Of a DNA stretch of 64,000 nucleotides, positions 46,713 to 59,317 are shown one piece after another; within the stretch, counting starts at the first letter, position 1; every line of letters begins with the position of its first letter. The stretch spans positions 7,338,501 to 7,402,500 of the forward strand of contig NC_062250.1 in assembly GCF_905475465.1 (NCBI RefSeq), read 5' to 3'. The position numbers were made by a program, and so were the translations under genes. The DNA comes from Pieris napi (Eukaryota; Arthropoda; Insecta; Lepidoptera; Pieridae). The notes under the pieces were generated by a model, which saw nothing but the letters and a program-made list of their open reading frames with translations, did not search any database and was not told the DNA's origin.

Positions 46713-47029
46713 TTAATAATTAATTTTAATTTAACATGTACAGTAGAATTATATGTAGGTATAAAGATAAGCCGTAATTCGATAAAATGTGGAGTGTTAC
46801 TCTCGCATTGTATTGGGAAAAACAATTTTATGCTTATACATTTATCAATAATGGAATAAGACTTCATTAGATTGCAGTGGAACTTAATTATTTTTTTCAT
46901 CTTTCAAATTAAAATCCGACGTTTAATCACCTCGTAAATTGTAAAATACGAGTACGATCGAAGGCGAACGTTATATGATGGTATAAACGAGCTATATTTA
47001 AATATAAATTTACCTCTAAATTTCACCAG
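46713..47029. other. No gene seen
   Basis: AT-rich link between two LINE pieces. Confidence 0.35.
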
Positions 47030-47290
47030 CATCACCTTGATGATTGGAGGTCTTCCACAGTGCGTTTCACAAGGCATTTTCTTTTGCGAACTAGCGAACT
47101 GTGGAATCAGCTCCGGGGGGGGGGGGGGGTCTTCCCTCAGAGATACGACCTCCAAATGTTCAAAAAGCGAGTCTACTCCTCCCTCAAAGGCAACGCACCC
47201 ACTAAAAATGGGTGTCTATGGGCTGCGTGGACTGCCCTTTTTGGTCGTCCCGCAAGCTCGTTTGCCCCCCATTATATATTTAAAAAAAAA
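47030..47290 (+). pseudogene. Jockey-group LINE C-terminal relic with G15 run
   Basis: Frames read RSSTVRFTRHFLLRTSELWNQ, a glycine run, then FPQRYDLQMFKKRVYSSLKG and NAPTKNGCLWAAWTALFG, ending in a poly-A-like tail. This is the usual end of jockey-group LINEs (FxxRTxxLWNxLPxxVFPxxYDLxxFKxxV). The LP-x-x-V part is replaced by 15 consecutive G. Confidence 0.8.
47115..47129. repeat. Homopolymer of 15 G
   Basis: A run of 15 G inside the LINE relic, highly unusual in this AT-rich window. Could be slippage, a G-quadruplex-prone site, or a sequencing artefact in length. Confidence 0.9.
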
Positions 47291-50200
47291 ATGGTTGTGA
47301 TAAAAGAAAACTATTTAACCGATGGTTATATAATGTATATAGTTGTATGTATGGTTTTAAAACATACATACAACTTTACATCGACTCGGCTAATTGGGCT
47401 GTGTATTGCACTTTATGGTTGGGTAATTAGGAAAACGTGAGAGCGTGTATAAAATTTCAGTATTTTTCTCTTTGATGTCTACGATTAATTAACTGTATTT
47501 ATTCAAAACATGTTTGTTGATGCAGAAAATTAATAGGAATAATTGTTTTTACTTTGTTTATTGTCAAGTGCCGTTTCTATTTTAATTTAGTGTTAAACTA
47601 ACAAAAACATGAAATAATTGTATACTTACTACAAGATATTGAAATTATATTGATCTTATAATATATTTATCTCTACTCTACGACTGCAATGCCGCGGATT
47701 GCAATTGTTTTATTTCAAAGATTCGCCAACACATAAAGTATAGGTTTTCAAACTTAATTTAAAACTTATTACGACATAACTGTCGTAATAAGTTTATAAC
47801 ATAAGTTCTAGAAGTTAATAACCAATGTAGCAACAATAATTATTATATTTCATTTATTCAATACAAAAATATCGCATGTATACCTCATAAATCAAAACAA
47901 TCAAATAATTTAAAATTTTATCAAAATTCGCTCCATTATAAAAATTGTTTTGTGTGTGTGAGCAATGACTATATTCACACTGCAATGTACTCTTTCCGTA
48001 GGCCGCACGACGTCACTTTCGATATTCAACTGTTATTTGGAAAAAGTGTTCCCAAAATCTATGTGAATAATAATTTCTGCCAATATATATGCAATATATT
48101 TAATGAGAAATTATCAAACGAAAAGTTTAACCGCGAGGAACAAATTAATATATAGAAAAGGTAATTATTACTTTGTATTAATAACACATGAACAGTTATA
48201 TAATTTTAATAAAATATAAATACATACGAGCTTACACGCACAATAATTTATTGGAAAATATAATTAGTATTCAGGTTACGTTTGAAGTCGGCCTTTATCA
48301 CAGCTACAAGTGACGCGAAATTATAATAATTCGTTTAAATACGGTCCTGAAATAGGGTTGGCGCGAAAATAAAATTTGATTTTGTAAATCTACATAAATT
48401 ACGGCTTCGAGGAAATGTTGTTTTGGTTTATCGTTTAAGTATTTGAATCTAATGCTCCGATTTTTTACTAAAAGATTTATTAATGACATTGACAGTTTCG
48501 CATGCAATAAGGTCTACATTTTGTTTTAGTAGCTAGTGAGAAGTATTCCTCTAAATTCAATTGTATAGAACGATTGTATTTTAATCAATCTGGTGAGAAA
48601 ATCTCTCTTGGTCGCAATCTCATTAAATACTTAGAAGAATTTTAAAATGACTATTGACATGTTTTGTTAAGGTTTGTCTCTTAATATTACTTAGTATAAC
48701 TATTTTGTAAATATATATCTTAAATACCTACGCTCTTAGTCGCACACTTATTTTTTGTATAGATTTGAATGAATATTTTCTTTATCAAATGGGACCAGAT
48801 TTATTTTAAAGCGCCTTTTCAAGTCGATAGGGAACAAAGAGGCTCGGTTTCAATAAGTAATCAATCAATTCAAATCGCGATTAACGTTTGAATGACTTTT
48901 GGTGGAAACACATTTTTTATACAATCTTTTGGAAATGACTATAGTTCTTTATTTTACCGATTGTACTTGTTGATTGTACTTGATTGTAATTGAACTTGTA
49001 TTAATATTTACATTTGAAATGTATAAAATATATAGAAAAATGTATTTAGGTGTTCTTAAGTAGATTAGACAAGCTATTATGTGTGAAATATCGGAAATCA
49101 AATGATCTTTGGATTTTATACAATTCTACATTGTGACAGCCCTAAAATTATTCACAAGACAGTATTGGAATTTTAATTAAGCTGAAAATTATTTAATGAC
49201 CTTAATTTAACATGGAAAATGACATTAGAAAATTAGTATTACTGATATAATGGTAATTTTAACTTTAATGACTGAAATAGCAGTAGGTCATTACTTTTTC
49301 TAATGTAATAGAATGTTGTTTTTCTTGTCAAACACAATGCTAGAGTCTAGAGTTCGAATACCGGGAAAGTATTGCATACTAGACTCGTCTTGTGGATTTG
49401 TATCTATTGAAATTGCTTATAGTTTCTGATATCCAGGCAGACAAGTCCCCCTATGTCTCCCAGTCCAAACACAATCCATTGAAACACCTCATTGATCTTA
49501 TATTGTTTAGAAATCTTTTGTTTATATATTCTACTTTTATTAAGATATGATGAATTCGAGCGGAAAACACTACATGAAGATGGTGGTCATAGTCATCTAT
49601 AAGGAGGTTGGAGTACATACATAAATGTGCCTGGCTGTGTTTGTAGAACCTTCATAACAAAGACTAAGAATGTAAGAATATTGTTAATCAAAAATTTTTC
49701 CAAGGTGCAGCCTAGATTACGCGTGGGCGGCAAACAAACGAAATACTGAAAAATACTTTTTAATAATTGTCCTTTTATTCATAGCAAACAATGGTTAAAA
49801 ATACGTTCGAAATTTTTATCAATATCTCAAAAGTGTTTTGTTTTTCCCACATCCATCATTTATCAGGAATCCATTAAGCAATTGAAAGCGCTGGCGTCAC
49901 TGGAAGGATTAAGTATTAAAGATTAATAGAAAATTCGCTAAGAATTTAAGCAGGGTTGCGACATTTACGTTATCGTAACTGTAAATAATTGAATATTCTT
50001 TTTTAAAATTATATTTCGTTAATGAATGATAAATAAATAAACAAAAATGGTAAAAATAAAAAACAATGATATGTGATAATAATGCAAAAGAATGCTAATG
50101 TGTACCCATGTTAGATGCTTAATTTTGTATAATTTGACATTTTGCTAGACATTTCGATTTTTAGATTTGTTAAATCCATAATATATCTTAAGAATTTTAT

Positions 50201-50487
50201 TTTATTTATTTTAATTTTATTCCATATCATTCTATCTTTACAGTAATTACTCATTCGATAGAACGACACTATATTTATACCCACACTAATTGACCTAGAT
50301 AAAAAACATTAAAAAAAATATATTTATTTACCTAAATCTTATAACTAATAATATAGGAAGCAACTCTTGTGAACTCAGCCAGTGTACAAAAAAATAGGTC
50401 CACCTTGTTAAGAATAATTAACTGTGAACTGATAATATTTTTTTAACGCTTGACTGAAGGAAAATATTAGTTTTACTAGTATATTAA
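47291..50487. other. Long stretch, no gene seen
   Basis: About 3.2 kb, AT-rich. It contains a perfect 15-bp hairpin (47762-47795) but no supported gene or element. Confidence 0.4.
47762..47795. repeat. Short perfect hairpin
   Basis: aaacttattacgaca, loop taac, tgtcgtaataagttt. No U-tract terminator context applies in a eukaryote; function unknown. Confidence 0.8.
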
Positions 50488-51193
50488 GGGTCGATTCTAC
50501 CAAACTTCAATTTATACACGAGTAACTATACCAAGAATAATCTATTCCATGATTTTAATCTCAAGTAAATCCATAGTCGTTTGTCCACGTAATCGATAGT
50601 ATAATTGTGCTAGGAATAACAATACGCGAATAGCAAGAGAATGGTGAACGAAAATAAAACTCGGCAAATAAATGTTGTTCTACAAAGGGACAGTGTATGC
50701 TCTATACATCATGTCAACTCGATTTTGCCGTATTATAGTGTGAAAAAGTAGCTTTTAACAGGTGTCAAACGACAACAAAAAGTTTTTATTTCTTGTTTGT
50801 TTGAGGCTTTCGTCTAAAAAGGAACTTCTGTTGAGCCCAGTTGAATTACATTCTAATATTATAGAAAATAAAAAATCTAAAACAAATAAATAAATAATAA
50901 ATTGTTTAAACGTTTCATTATACAATGCTAGACTATTAATTTAGTGCGTTGGATTAAAACACAGAATACATATTTGTGAAATGACAGAAATCAGCTGATT
51001 GGACTGACTGACGCCATTAAATTATTCTAGGAATAGCTGTTATTCCGTGCGAAACGGCGGTATAGTAGCAATTCCCGAATAAGCCCACTATTCTTAGAAT
51101 TTGTAGTTGGTAAAACGTAAAATTGATTTACTCTCGATTAACTGACGATTTATTCTAAGATTAAGATTTACTCTTGTTTGGTCGAATCGACCC
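50488..51193. mobile_element. MITE family C, copy 2
   Basis: Collinear with 45178-45894 and differing by scattered substitutions and small indels (for example the shorter gcgttggattaaaaca at 50945). Left flank TTAA, right flank TTA. Ends GGGTCGATTCTACCAAAC and GTTTGGTCGAATCGACCC. Confidence 0.93.
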
Positions 51194-51954
51194 TTAGTTA
51201 AAAATAATTTGTCGTATCAGTTACAGTTACTTAAAATTTATATTTAAAATGTAACATTAGAAAATGTATAATGTTTTAGGAGTGTGATGATGTTAGTAAC
51301 ATTACATTTGTTTAATTATTGCACAGTTTAATAATAATCGTATTGTATTGTTTTATAGGATTACAGTTTTGTTCTAAAATATTCGATGTATACACATAAA
51401 TGCTTTCTAAATCTATTGCTAAAGTCTTTGAGCCAAACGTTATTGAGGATTTATCAGTTCAATACAATATCCTTTTGAATATCTACCCCTCACTACAGCT
51501 TAAAACGCGAGTAATCCCTGCTCTTTTGTAAATAAAACTGAAGTTTAAATAAATTTCCGATAATATATCTCTTTCATTTGATCGAGAATCTAATTTATCT
51601 TGATATTATATTTGGCAGTAGACAAATCCTCTTTTATAAATTGCAAACTCGAACTGTATATTAATTTTAGTATTGGAGCCATATTCAGCTGCTGCGTAGC
51701 TTCCTCTACGTAGCATCGTAGCGATATTTCGTAGATGTTAAACAATATACAGAATGTTTACGGTATTTCAAATATTGTGATTAAATATGTTATAATTATA
51801 ACTACGCATACTTAACTTTCAAAAATTGTTTAACAATAGTATCAATAAGGAACTATTTATGTACAGTTAAATATAATAATTATAATAATATATAGCCTTT
51901 TATTTCAGATACATTTGAACACATTTATATTTCTATCTCATTCTTTTTAGGGAT
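51194..51954. other. No gene seen
   Basis: AT-rich, no supported feature. Confidence 0.35.
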
Positions 51955-52015
51955 CTGTGTGCCCTTTTTTGGCAAAGGACTCCTCTAAATGCCGCCATTC
52001 CTGTCTGCACTGTGA
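51955..52015 (-). pseudogene. Short RTE-like LINE 3'-end relic
   Basis: The minus strand reads CRQEWRHLEESFAKKGT, the same terminal block as in the relic at 3479-3865 (CRQKWCDLEEAFAKKGT). Confidence 0.7.
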
Positions 52016-52040
52016 CAGTATATCTATAGATAAATCATAA

Positions 52041-52287
52041 CTGCCCTGCGATTCTGTAACTCACTTTTCGAACTCACACAGCGGTTTTCGCATCGGCGGT
52101 CGCTCTCAAATCAGTCGTGAAGCAGTTATTTTATGATTTGGCATTCTGAAAAGGTGGGAGCTTGTAGTTTATTGTTTATTAGAATACCAAATCATAAAAA
52201 GACTGCTTCACGACTGATTTGAGAGCGACCGCCGATGCGAAAACCGCTGTGTGAGTTCGAAAAGTGAGTTACAGAATCGCAGAGCTG
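52041..52287. mobile_element. MITE family B, copy with full palindromic arms
   Basis: Ends CTGCCCTGCGATTCTGTAAC and GTTACAGAATCGCAGAGCTG. Arms of about 110 bp are nearly identical inverses (ttcgcatcggcggtcgctct, ctcaaatcagtcgtgaagca) around a loop of about 27 bp. Confidence 0.92.
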
Positions 52288-52303
52288 TATATTAAAATTA
52301 TAA

Positions 52304-52513
52304 TTATTCGAGCAAATATCGTCTGTATCACGCGACGAATCTTTAGAAGGATATCGTAAAAGTTTTAAGAGTACATTACCAGACGAAGTATTAGTTCTAA
52401 ACTTGCTTACGTTGTGGCAGCAAACGTCAAACAACCCGCCAAAACAATTTCCTCTAAATATACCGCATGTTTTAAACCATTCGGAAGTCGCTATCATCGA
52501 TTCGGTTGGTTGG
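52304..52513 (+). CDS. Unidentified open stretch, possible exon or pseudogene
   Basis: 70 codons open without an ATG, between a TAA at 52301 and a TGA at 52514, reading RKSFKSTLPDEVLVLNLLTL, WQQTSNNPPKQFPLNIPHVL, then NHSEVAIIDSVGW. The composition is far more protein-like than neighbouring frames. tg|GTGAGC at 52513 would serve as a splice donor. Alternatively, reading through the TGA adds 18 more sensible codons (ASKPLNFLAESNFYETGK), which would suit a pseudogene with TGG changed to TGA. No convincing acceptor is seen because MITE B lies directly upstream. I do not recognise the protein. Confidence 0.3.
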
Positions 52514-52516
52514 TGA

Positions 52517-53717
52517 GCGTCCAAACCACTTAATTTCCTGGCTGAAAGCAATTTTTATGAAACGGGCAAGTGAATATAGAATAACGAGTGGTTGGAAACG
52601 CCAAACGGCGCTTGCAATATGGACAACGTGTTTGCCAAAAGTTATCGCGCTGAACTTAGTTCTCATTAAAAGTTGACTGCTTTAAATGTTAGATGGCGCA
52701 AATGACAATTAAAGTTAATGTTATTTGGAAGATATTAAGTTTTAATGGCTTAATGTTAAATATGAAAACTTATTTGTGTTTTTGTTGTAGACTTTATAAT
52801 TAAATCAAACAATAAACCAACCTCATACATTTTATGTTTTAACATTCTTAATCAATCATCAACTACTATCAACTAAAAACATTTTTTGTTTTATATTTTC
52901 AAGTCCTAAAACTGTATACAAGCTATCAACTAGTTATCGCTACTTTGATTATGCGATAAAACTGCAAGAATGTTGATGTCATTCATATTTAAACACCACC
53001 AACGATATTTTATATGGCTATTTCAGATAACAACTTAATGTATCCAACGCTAAAATATTATTGTATTTATAACAACTAAAGTATTTTTTCACTAAAATAA
53101 TGAAAGACGGAAAGAGGCGGATGTTAACATAAGTTAATGTAGGTTTAATTAGGTGTCATTAATAGTAAGGTATTTGTTGTGTTCATTGGGTTAGAACAAA
53201 TTCTTGATAAATAATCTATAAGTACATGATATTGAAGGAAATATGTAAGTCAAACAAAGAGTATTAACTTGGTAAATAGTATAACATTTATTATAAATAT
53301 TATTACAAGGTACGGCCCAAACGAATGTTGATCTTTAGCGTTAATATTAGTCCGCACTAAACTGGTTAACCGTTCCGGATGAGCAATTAGGTCAGGAAAT
53401 GCTTTGAAATGTTTCAGTTATAAAAAAGGCTCAAAACTCTTTGATGATAAGGATCTTTACATTTCTTATGTAAAATGTCTAATTGGAGATTTTACATTTT
53501 ATATAATTCTTTCTTGTAAATATGGAAAATGTAAAGATTGTGATTTTATTTCCATTCATGCCGTTTCTAAACTTTTTATGTGATTTATATTGGTCGGTGT
53601 TTAAAGTGCGTTTTCAGAAATCTAGGTCAACACGAGGGTACCACACACAATTATTAGATTTTATTATTATTATAGTCATTCCTAAAAAGCCTAAAAATAT
53701 TATTATTATTCCGTGTT
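52517..53717. other. No gene seen
   Basis: AT-rich. The 71-codon frame at 53522 is hydrophobic at first and then runs into the LINE relic; not credible. Confidence 0.35.
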
Positions 53718-53815
53718 GGGACCGGCAAACCTACTAAGAATGGGTGTCCGTGGAATGCAATGACTGCACTTTTTGGGCGTCACTCCCGTTTACCCCCTAT
53801 TCTATAAAAAAAAGC
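53718..53815 (+). pseudogene. Jockey-group LINE 3'-end fragment
   Basis: accggcaaacctactaagaa, tgggtgtccgtggaatgcaa, gactgcactttttgggcgtc, then ccccctattctataaaaaaa. The same terminal block as in 47030-47290. Confidence 0.65.
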
Positions 53816-56186
53816 CTAAGGGTTGTATACATTAAACTACGCAATTAATGACTTAAATTTGTGCTTTTATATCCGTAATCTTAATGTAAACCAACGATCG
53901 TCATGTGGAGTTGATAATGCAATAGTTGTTGCGAGACTTCTCCGCTATTTTAACATAAAGTAAAATAATATTCTCTAACCTAGCAGTTTCTTAAAGGCAT
54001 AAATTGAATATGTTTATACAACTAGAAACACTATGCGTTTTTAACTGATTTTTATATTTAAATTATACTTTGATAAATGCTTTGAAACTCGTTGCCAAAA
54101 GCCAAATTGTTGGTATAAATAATATTTATACCTTACTTATACACTCAAAATCAGAGTAATTTATCCTTATCACGTTTTATAACAAGTATACTTTAAGAGA
54201 ACTTTTTTATTACGATATGTAGTGTAAAGAAAATCTCCATACAACCTTTCTTAAGTGGCGTTATAACGCGTATGACGTGGGTACTAATTATAAACTGTTT
54301 GTATAGGGAAATTTTCAGTCTCTTTGTTTTAGTTTGTAAAGCGAAACATAATCTAAAGGCCTAGAGTTGAATTACGTAACAATATAATTTTCCGGTAATG
54401 ACACAGATCGACAGGTGGATAATTATTTGGAAAGCTACGGAAACAACAATCATAGGGCTATAAACTGCTATTTTTAACAATAGTTTTAAAAACTTAAACT
54501 GACAATATCATTAAAAATATATAATTTTATTAAATAATGGTCTCTAAAGTTAAATATTTAATAACTAACACGGCAAATTTTATCAAACTTAGGTTAATTT
54601 CATTCCTAATAATACCAAATTCCTTTTAATAAAGCTATGACCGATGTAATGACATTTAAAAGATGGAGTCTACGGTTCTTAAAATTCAATTCAACTCCAT
54701 AAACTTGTGCTAATAATAAAAAGAAAACGCACGCGATAGATTATAAAAATACCCAAATCGTTTAACTGCGCTTATTATTTAAGAACTTGGTTTCTTGGAT
54801 GAGATCCCATCTATATCCTATAGACAAACTTGTGTTTTATAATCACCTGGGAAGTAAACCTTAACACAATAGGAATGTAAACAATAAGTCCAGCCTTGTA
54901 ATACGATGTTGAAGAATAGTAAACCTCTTCCGTTAAAAAATAAGTCAAAATAAAAGGCACTAATAACATACTTAAATAAGATTCTTAAAAACGAGGTCTT
55001 CGCTAATTAAAAGTTTACAGCTTGCATCTTGATGAGGTACAAAGATTACAAGAGCTTATAAGAGCGTGTTTTCTTACATCATATGAATTTCCTTTTACAA
55101 AATACAGATATTGTATTAAATTAAATCAAAGTAATTATTCTTTTCAATGTTTATTTTATTTCTTAAAGGCTATTTGTTATTCATATGTCGCATTCGTTTT
55201 GTAGGCTTTATGGTTAGAAAAAAAATACAACTCAAATGGTGGAAAAGATATACTTCATTGAGTTTTCTTTAGTCCTCCGTTCACTAGGACTTAACAATTT
55301 TCCGAAGTAATTTAATAAAAAAAATATATGCTGTGTGTCGGTTGATTTTTGAGTATCAATACAAAATAGGTAATTGTATATAAACAGCTGTAACTAGAAG
55401 CTGGTACTATCTTTAAACTAGCTTTTAATTGTAGGTCGTCAGTTCTAGACACATTTTGTCAAATTTAAATTAATGATTCAACAAACAGTAACACAAAACC
55501 AATTTTTCATTTGGAACGCAACTTGCATCGTCACCGTAAGAATTATTTTTCCGTCTCGAAACTTCTTCTAATATAATCCTTGCCTTTGTGACTTGTTTTT
55601 TTTACAAGGAAACACTAATATATGAAAACTTACTTACTTTGTAGCTTAAGAAAATTGTAAATACAAATGATACGTATGTAGATTAATAAATAAAACAAAA
55701 TTGATATATGAAAATACATTTTTCTACAAAAGGCATTTTGACTTGCAAAATAAAGTCCAAGATTTAAAAGTATATATTTTCGAGAAATATTAAAAATTAT
55801 AAGGAAGTTGAAAACGTCGCTATTAGTTCGTATATCTTGAATTGAATTATGTGACCAACTGACCCGCGTGTATCATTTATATTTATTGTTTGTAGGATCA
55901 CAGAGTTAAATTAAATAGTTTTACAGTACATGAATACAGATGGGATGACTTGCTATTACACAATTATTCGATAGACTATAACAATCTAGAGTATTGAAGT
56001 GGAAGTCGATAATTTGCTTGCTACAATGTTACTCGAGATATGACAGTAATATTCCTGTTAGCTGGAATGAGTAATTAAAAAATAAAATAGTGTCAATAAA
56101 ATATTTACTGACCCTTTCGAAGTCGAATGTCAAAGCTTTCTATGAAATAATGTTTTTTTACAAGCACAAATATCTTCGCAAAAAAT
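53816..56186. other. Long stretch, no gene seen
   Basis: About 2.4 kb of AT-rich DNA. No supported gene, repeat or element. Confidence 0.4.
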
Positions 56187-56310
56187 TGGTGGGGGTCTTC
56201 CCTGAGAGACACGACCTCCAACTATTCGAGTGTACTCCTCCCTCAAAGGCCGGCAACGCACCCACTAAAAATAGTGTCTATGGGCTGCGATTACTGCCCT
56301 TAATTATTGA
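56187..56310 (+). pseudogene. Jockey-group LINE 3'-end fragment
   Basis: gggggtcttccctgagagac and acgacctccaactattcgag encode the FPERHDLQLFE block. ccggcaacgcacccactaaa and gtgtctatgggctgcgatta follow. The same block as at 47120-47230. Confidence 0.75.
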
Positions 56311-57175
56311 CTAAATAAAGTAATTGATTAAATAAAGAATTATTGACACGAGGCCTCTCTTAAGAATCCCAGAATGCCTTAATCCTGATGACTTCTTAGA
56401 TGATTTATTCTATCTCATGCAACTCAAGGATATTTTGCCAGTGTTAAAAGACTATATTAGGCAATTCATCTGCGTAAAGTCTAAACGTATGCGACCAACC
56501 AACACATAGCCAATGAGCTACATTGACCATGAGTTGGTTTGACTAAACACTTTGCTGTTACTAAAACTAACTTCGGTTTATAAAGGGAAAGAATTGTCGG
56601 TCCCGTCATAATTTAACTTTAGCTATCAAAGTTTCCCAAAGGGGTTTGGTACATAATTCTAAATAAGACGCTAAAAATCTCTTGTGCAATAATGAAACCA
56701 AATTAGTATGTTATGGCGTCTTCTAAAATTAGATGTATTCAAATTTACGTAAGCTTACATTCTATAACAATAATCGTATTAGCTGCTGTAGAGTCGGGTA
56801 TATTAATTGAATAATCTCAATTCCAAACACAGATTAACACACATTATAGTAATGGTACTTAAACGTTTCAATACGGAATGTATTATCTATGGAATCCGAA
56901 CTTTGATTAACAATTAATATACAATGCAGCTTTGTTAAGCTTCTGTTTTGTAAATGACCAGTGAATAAACGCTATTTGTTAATCTTTCATATGGATTCTG
57001 TGAAACTACAATGTCTATCAAAACGCTTATTGTAATGGGAAACTAATATTGGCCTCCAGTCTGGTATTTGGACGCTTTAATAAGTTTTACTATGACATGT
57101 TATTCAGTTACTGCTAGTATACATTGTAATTATAATTTACATAGATTTTTTATAAGCTTAAATTAAATCAGTGGC
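56311..57175. other. No gene seen
   Basis: AT-rich, no supported feature. Confidence 0.35.
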
Positions 57176-57430
57176 GCTACAACCTCTTTAGGTCTGGGCC
57201 TCAGATTCCTAAATCTGTTTCATGATAATTTTTCAATCTAATAGGAAAGTCGGTTATATCAGCCTCCATCGACTTGACCACTTTTTGGGTCTAAGACATG
57301 TCGGTTTCCTCACGATGTTTTTTTTCCTTCACCGTTCGAGCGGATGTTATATTCGCATTGGTGCACAGCGGGGAATCGAACCTACGACCTCAGTGATGAG
57401 AGTTTCATGCTGAAGGCCTAAGCTTACCAC
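57176..57430 (-). mobile_element. tRNA-derived SINE, copy 4
   Basis: The tail side aatcagtggcgctacaacct is at the left, gtctaagacatgtcggtttc and ccttcaccgttcgagcggat in the middle, and the B-box side ggggaatcgaacctacgacc at the right. A few small indels; the head is partly decayed. Confidence 0.9.
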
Positions 57431-58028
57431 TCATATTAAGTTGTTTATAAATATTAACAATGCTAAAACAGTTATATATTTAGCTTCACATGTATGTTCA
57501 GCCTTTTGAAGTCTTAACTTGATATCTTTTCAATGGACCCAGGATTAACCACATATGCTTAACCACTTAGCTCCGAAGGTGATTATTCGCAGCTTAGATG
57601 AGCTTATTTGGTGACAGGTTAAGAAGCTTAATGTTGACTTAAATGCCTGTGTTATATTTCTATTCTATTCAAAATTAACATCGGTCTTCAGGCGAAGGAA
57701 TCTTGTAATCGGATCCACAAACAAAAGCTTTAGGTTAAATTTCATATGAGTTGTATAATTAAGTTCGCAGTCTTGCTTCGATATTCATGAATAATTTGTC
57801 TTGGTCATTGAGTTCAGTTGAGTGTGATATCGTTTTGAACTTCGCTGTGCGCATGAGACGGCAATATGCTTGTTAAAGGGAAATCAAGTTCGATCTGAGT
57901 GAAGACAATCATTTTGCTTGGGAGGCTTTGGAAACAATTTAATTGACCTTACCCATGGTTACGTTCGTTATACCCTTTGAAGAGTTATACTTTTTTGATT
58001 TCGAGTCTTATTATAATTTTTTTAAATA
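57431..58028. other. No gene seen
   Basis: No supported feature. Confidence 0.35.
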
Positions 58029-58451
58029 CTAGCTGGCCTGGCGAACGTCGTACCGCCTAACAGTCGATTCTTTATTTTTTTTTAATACTTATTCTGCTAT
58101 TCGGGACACCGGTCTAGCTAAGATAAAAAAAAGAAAGTTGATAAGACAAATACATTATGTCAAAAAATAAAAATTTACCTTCCCGGAACCCCTCCACTAA
58201 CACTTGAACTTTATGATATGGTATTAAAGTTCAAATTGAATTTTAAGTATTATTACGAATATTTTGTATGGTAATATAGAAAAGTGTTGTTTTTAGACTT
58301 TTTCACTCAATTTTTATAATTTTTCTCTCCGTAAGAACCATCCTCGTACTTCAAAGAATATTATAAAAAAATAATTGGCAAAATCGGTCAAGCCGCTTTC
58401 ATGTTATGTCGTGACAACGGAAAACGGGTTTCATTTTTATATATATATAGA
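58029..58451 (-). mobile_element. LEP1-like non-autonomous Helitron, third copy, longer variant
   Basis: On the minus strand the 5' end is TCTATATATATATAAAAATG, with gcggcttgaccgattttgcc internally. The 3' end is gttcgccaggccagctag with a hairpin (ggcg ... cgcc) 11 bases before the terminus, flanked by T. It is about 100 bp longer than the copies at 34562 and 35633 and diverged from them. Confidence 0.85.
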
Positions 58452-58620
58452 TTATAAATTACAATATTCATGGGCGATCTGGGGCGCAGTTGCTTGCATT
58501 TTTGTTTGCCTCCTTCACATATTTCATTACTTTGTCGCATAACCGTTCCAGGCACGGTCTGTGCTTTGTTAAGGTGTCCTGTAGGCCGTTACGGTTTACT
58601 GTCATCTGTGTTTGTCACTC
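58452..58620. other. GC-richer link, no gene called
   Basis: A 67-codon open frame starts at 58470 but runs into MITE B at its 3' end and has no motif. Confidence 0.3.
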
Positions 58621-58780
58621 CAGCCCTGCGATTCTGTAACTCACTGTTAATCCGTGAGTCCACTACGCAGTAACAGCGCTCCCTTCGTCACTGACGTAAT
58701 TTTTGGAATCTCATGGTATTCTGTTAAGAAATTTTACATTACGTCTTGATAAGTGGAGGCAGGTAACCTAGTAAGTTGTT
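58621..58780. mobile_element. MITE family B, partial copy
   Basis: CAGCCCTGCGATTCTGTAAC left end, then tggaatctcatggtattctg and tacattacgtcttgataag, as in the left half of 24538-24780. The right TIR was not found. Confidence 0.7.
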
Positions 58781-58939
58781 GTCTATTAATATCGTGACAA
58801 TTGACTCATTTTATTTTATAAAAAGAGTAAATTGTCAAAATTTTCATCATACATAAACAAAATATTTTTAATAAAACAAAATAGAGAACAAAATGGTCGA
58901 CGTTTGAAATAAAATTAATAATATTAAAAAAAAGATAAA

Positions 58940-59160
58940 CTGCCCTGCGATTCTGTAACTCGCTTCACACACTCTCAGCGCTGAGTTTTGCTGTCAAATC
59001 GTTCGTTTCGGTGTCATGTTACAATTTGGTATTCTGTTAAACAATAACCGCGACAAAAGCGCCGCTCAAATAAGATTGTTCACATTTGGAACTAAAATTT
59101 GGCACTGCTACACTTACGCTCCAAAATTGTTGGTATTTGGTATTCTGATACATACCATTT
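58940..59160. mobile_element. MITE family B, partial or variant copy
   Basis: CTGCCCTGCGATTCTGTAAC left end, then a variant body (tttggtattctgttaaacaa). A right TIR was not found; the right limit is approximate. Confidence 0.6.
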
Positions 59161-59317
59161 GACATCTCATCTCATTTAAATGTACATTTTGTACGTCAAA
59201 TTAAAAGTTGCTCTTCCCTCGCTGAAATCGTCATTTACCAGTGAGTTAGCCATTTTTAGCGAAGTTAAAACTTGTTTTTATGTGAAAATATTCTAACATA
59301 GGACAATCTATATGTAT

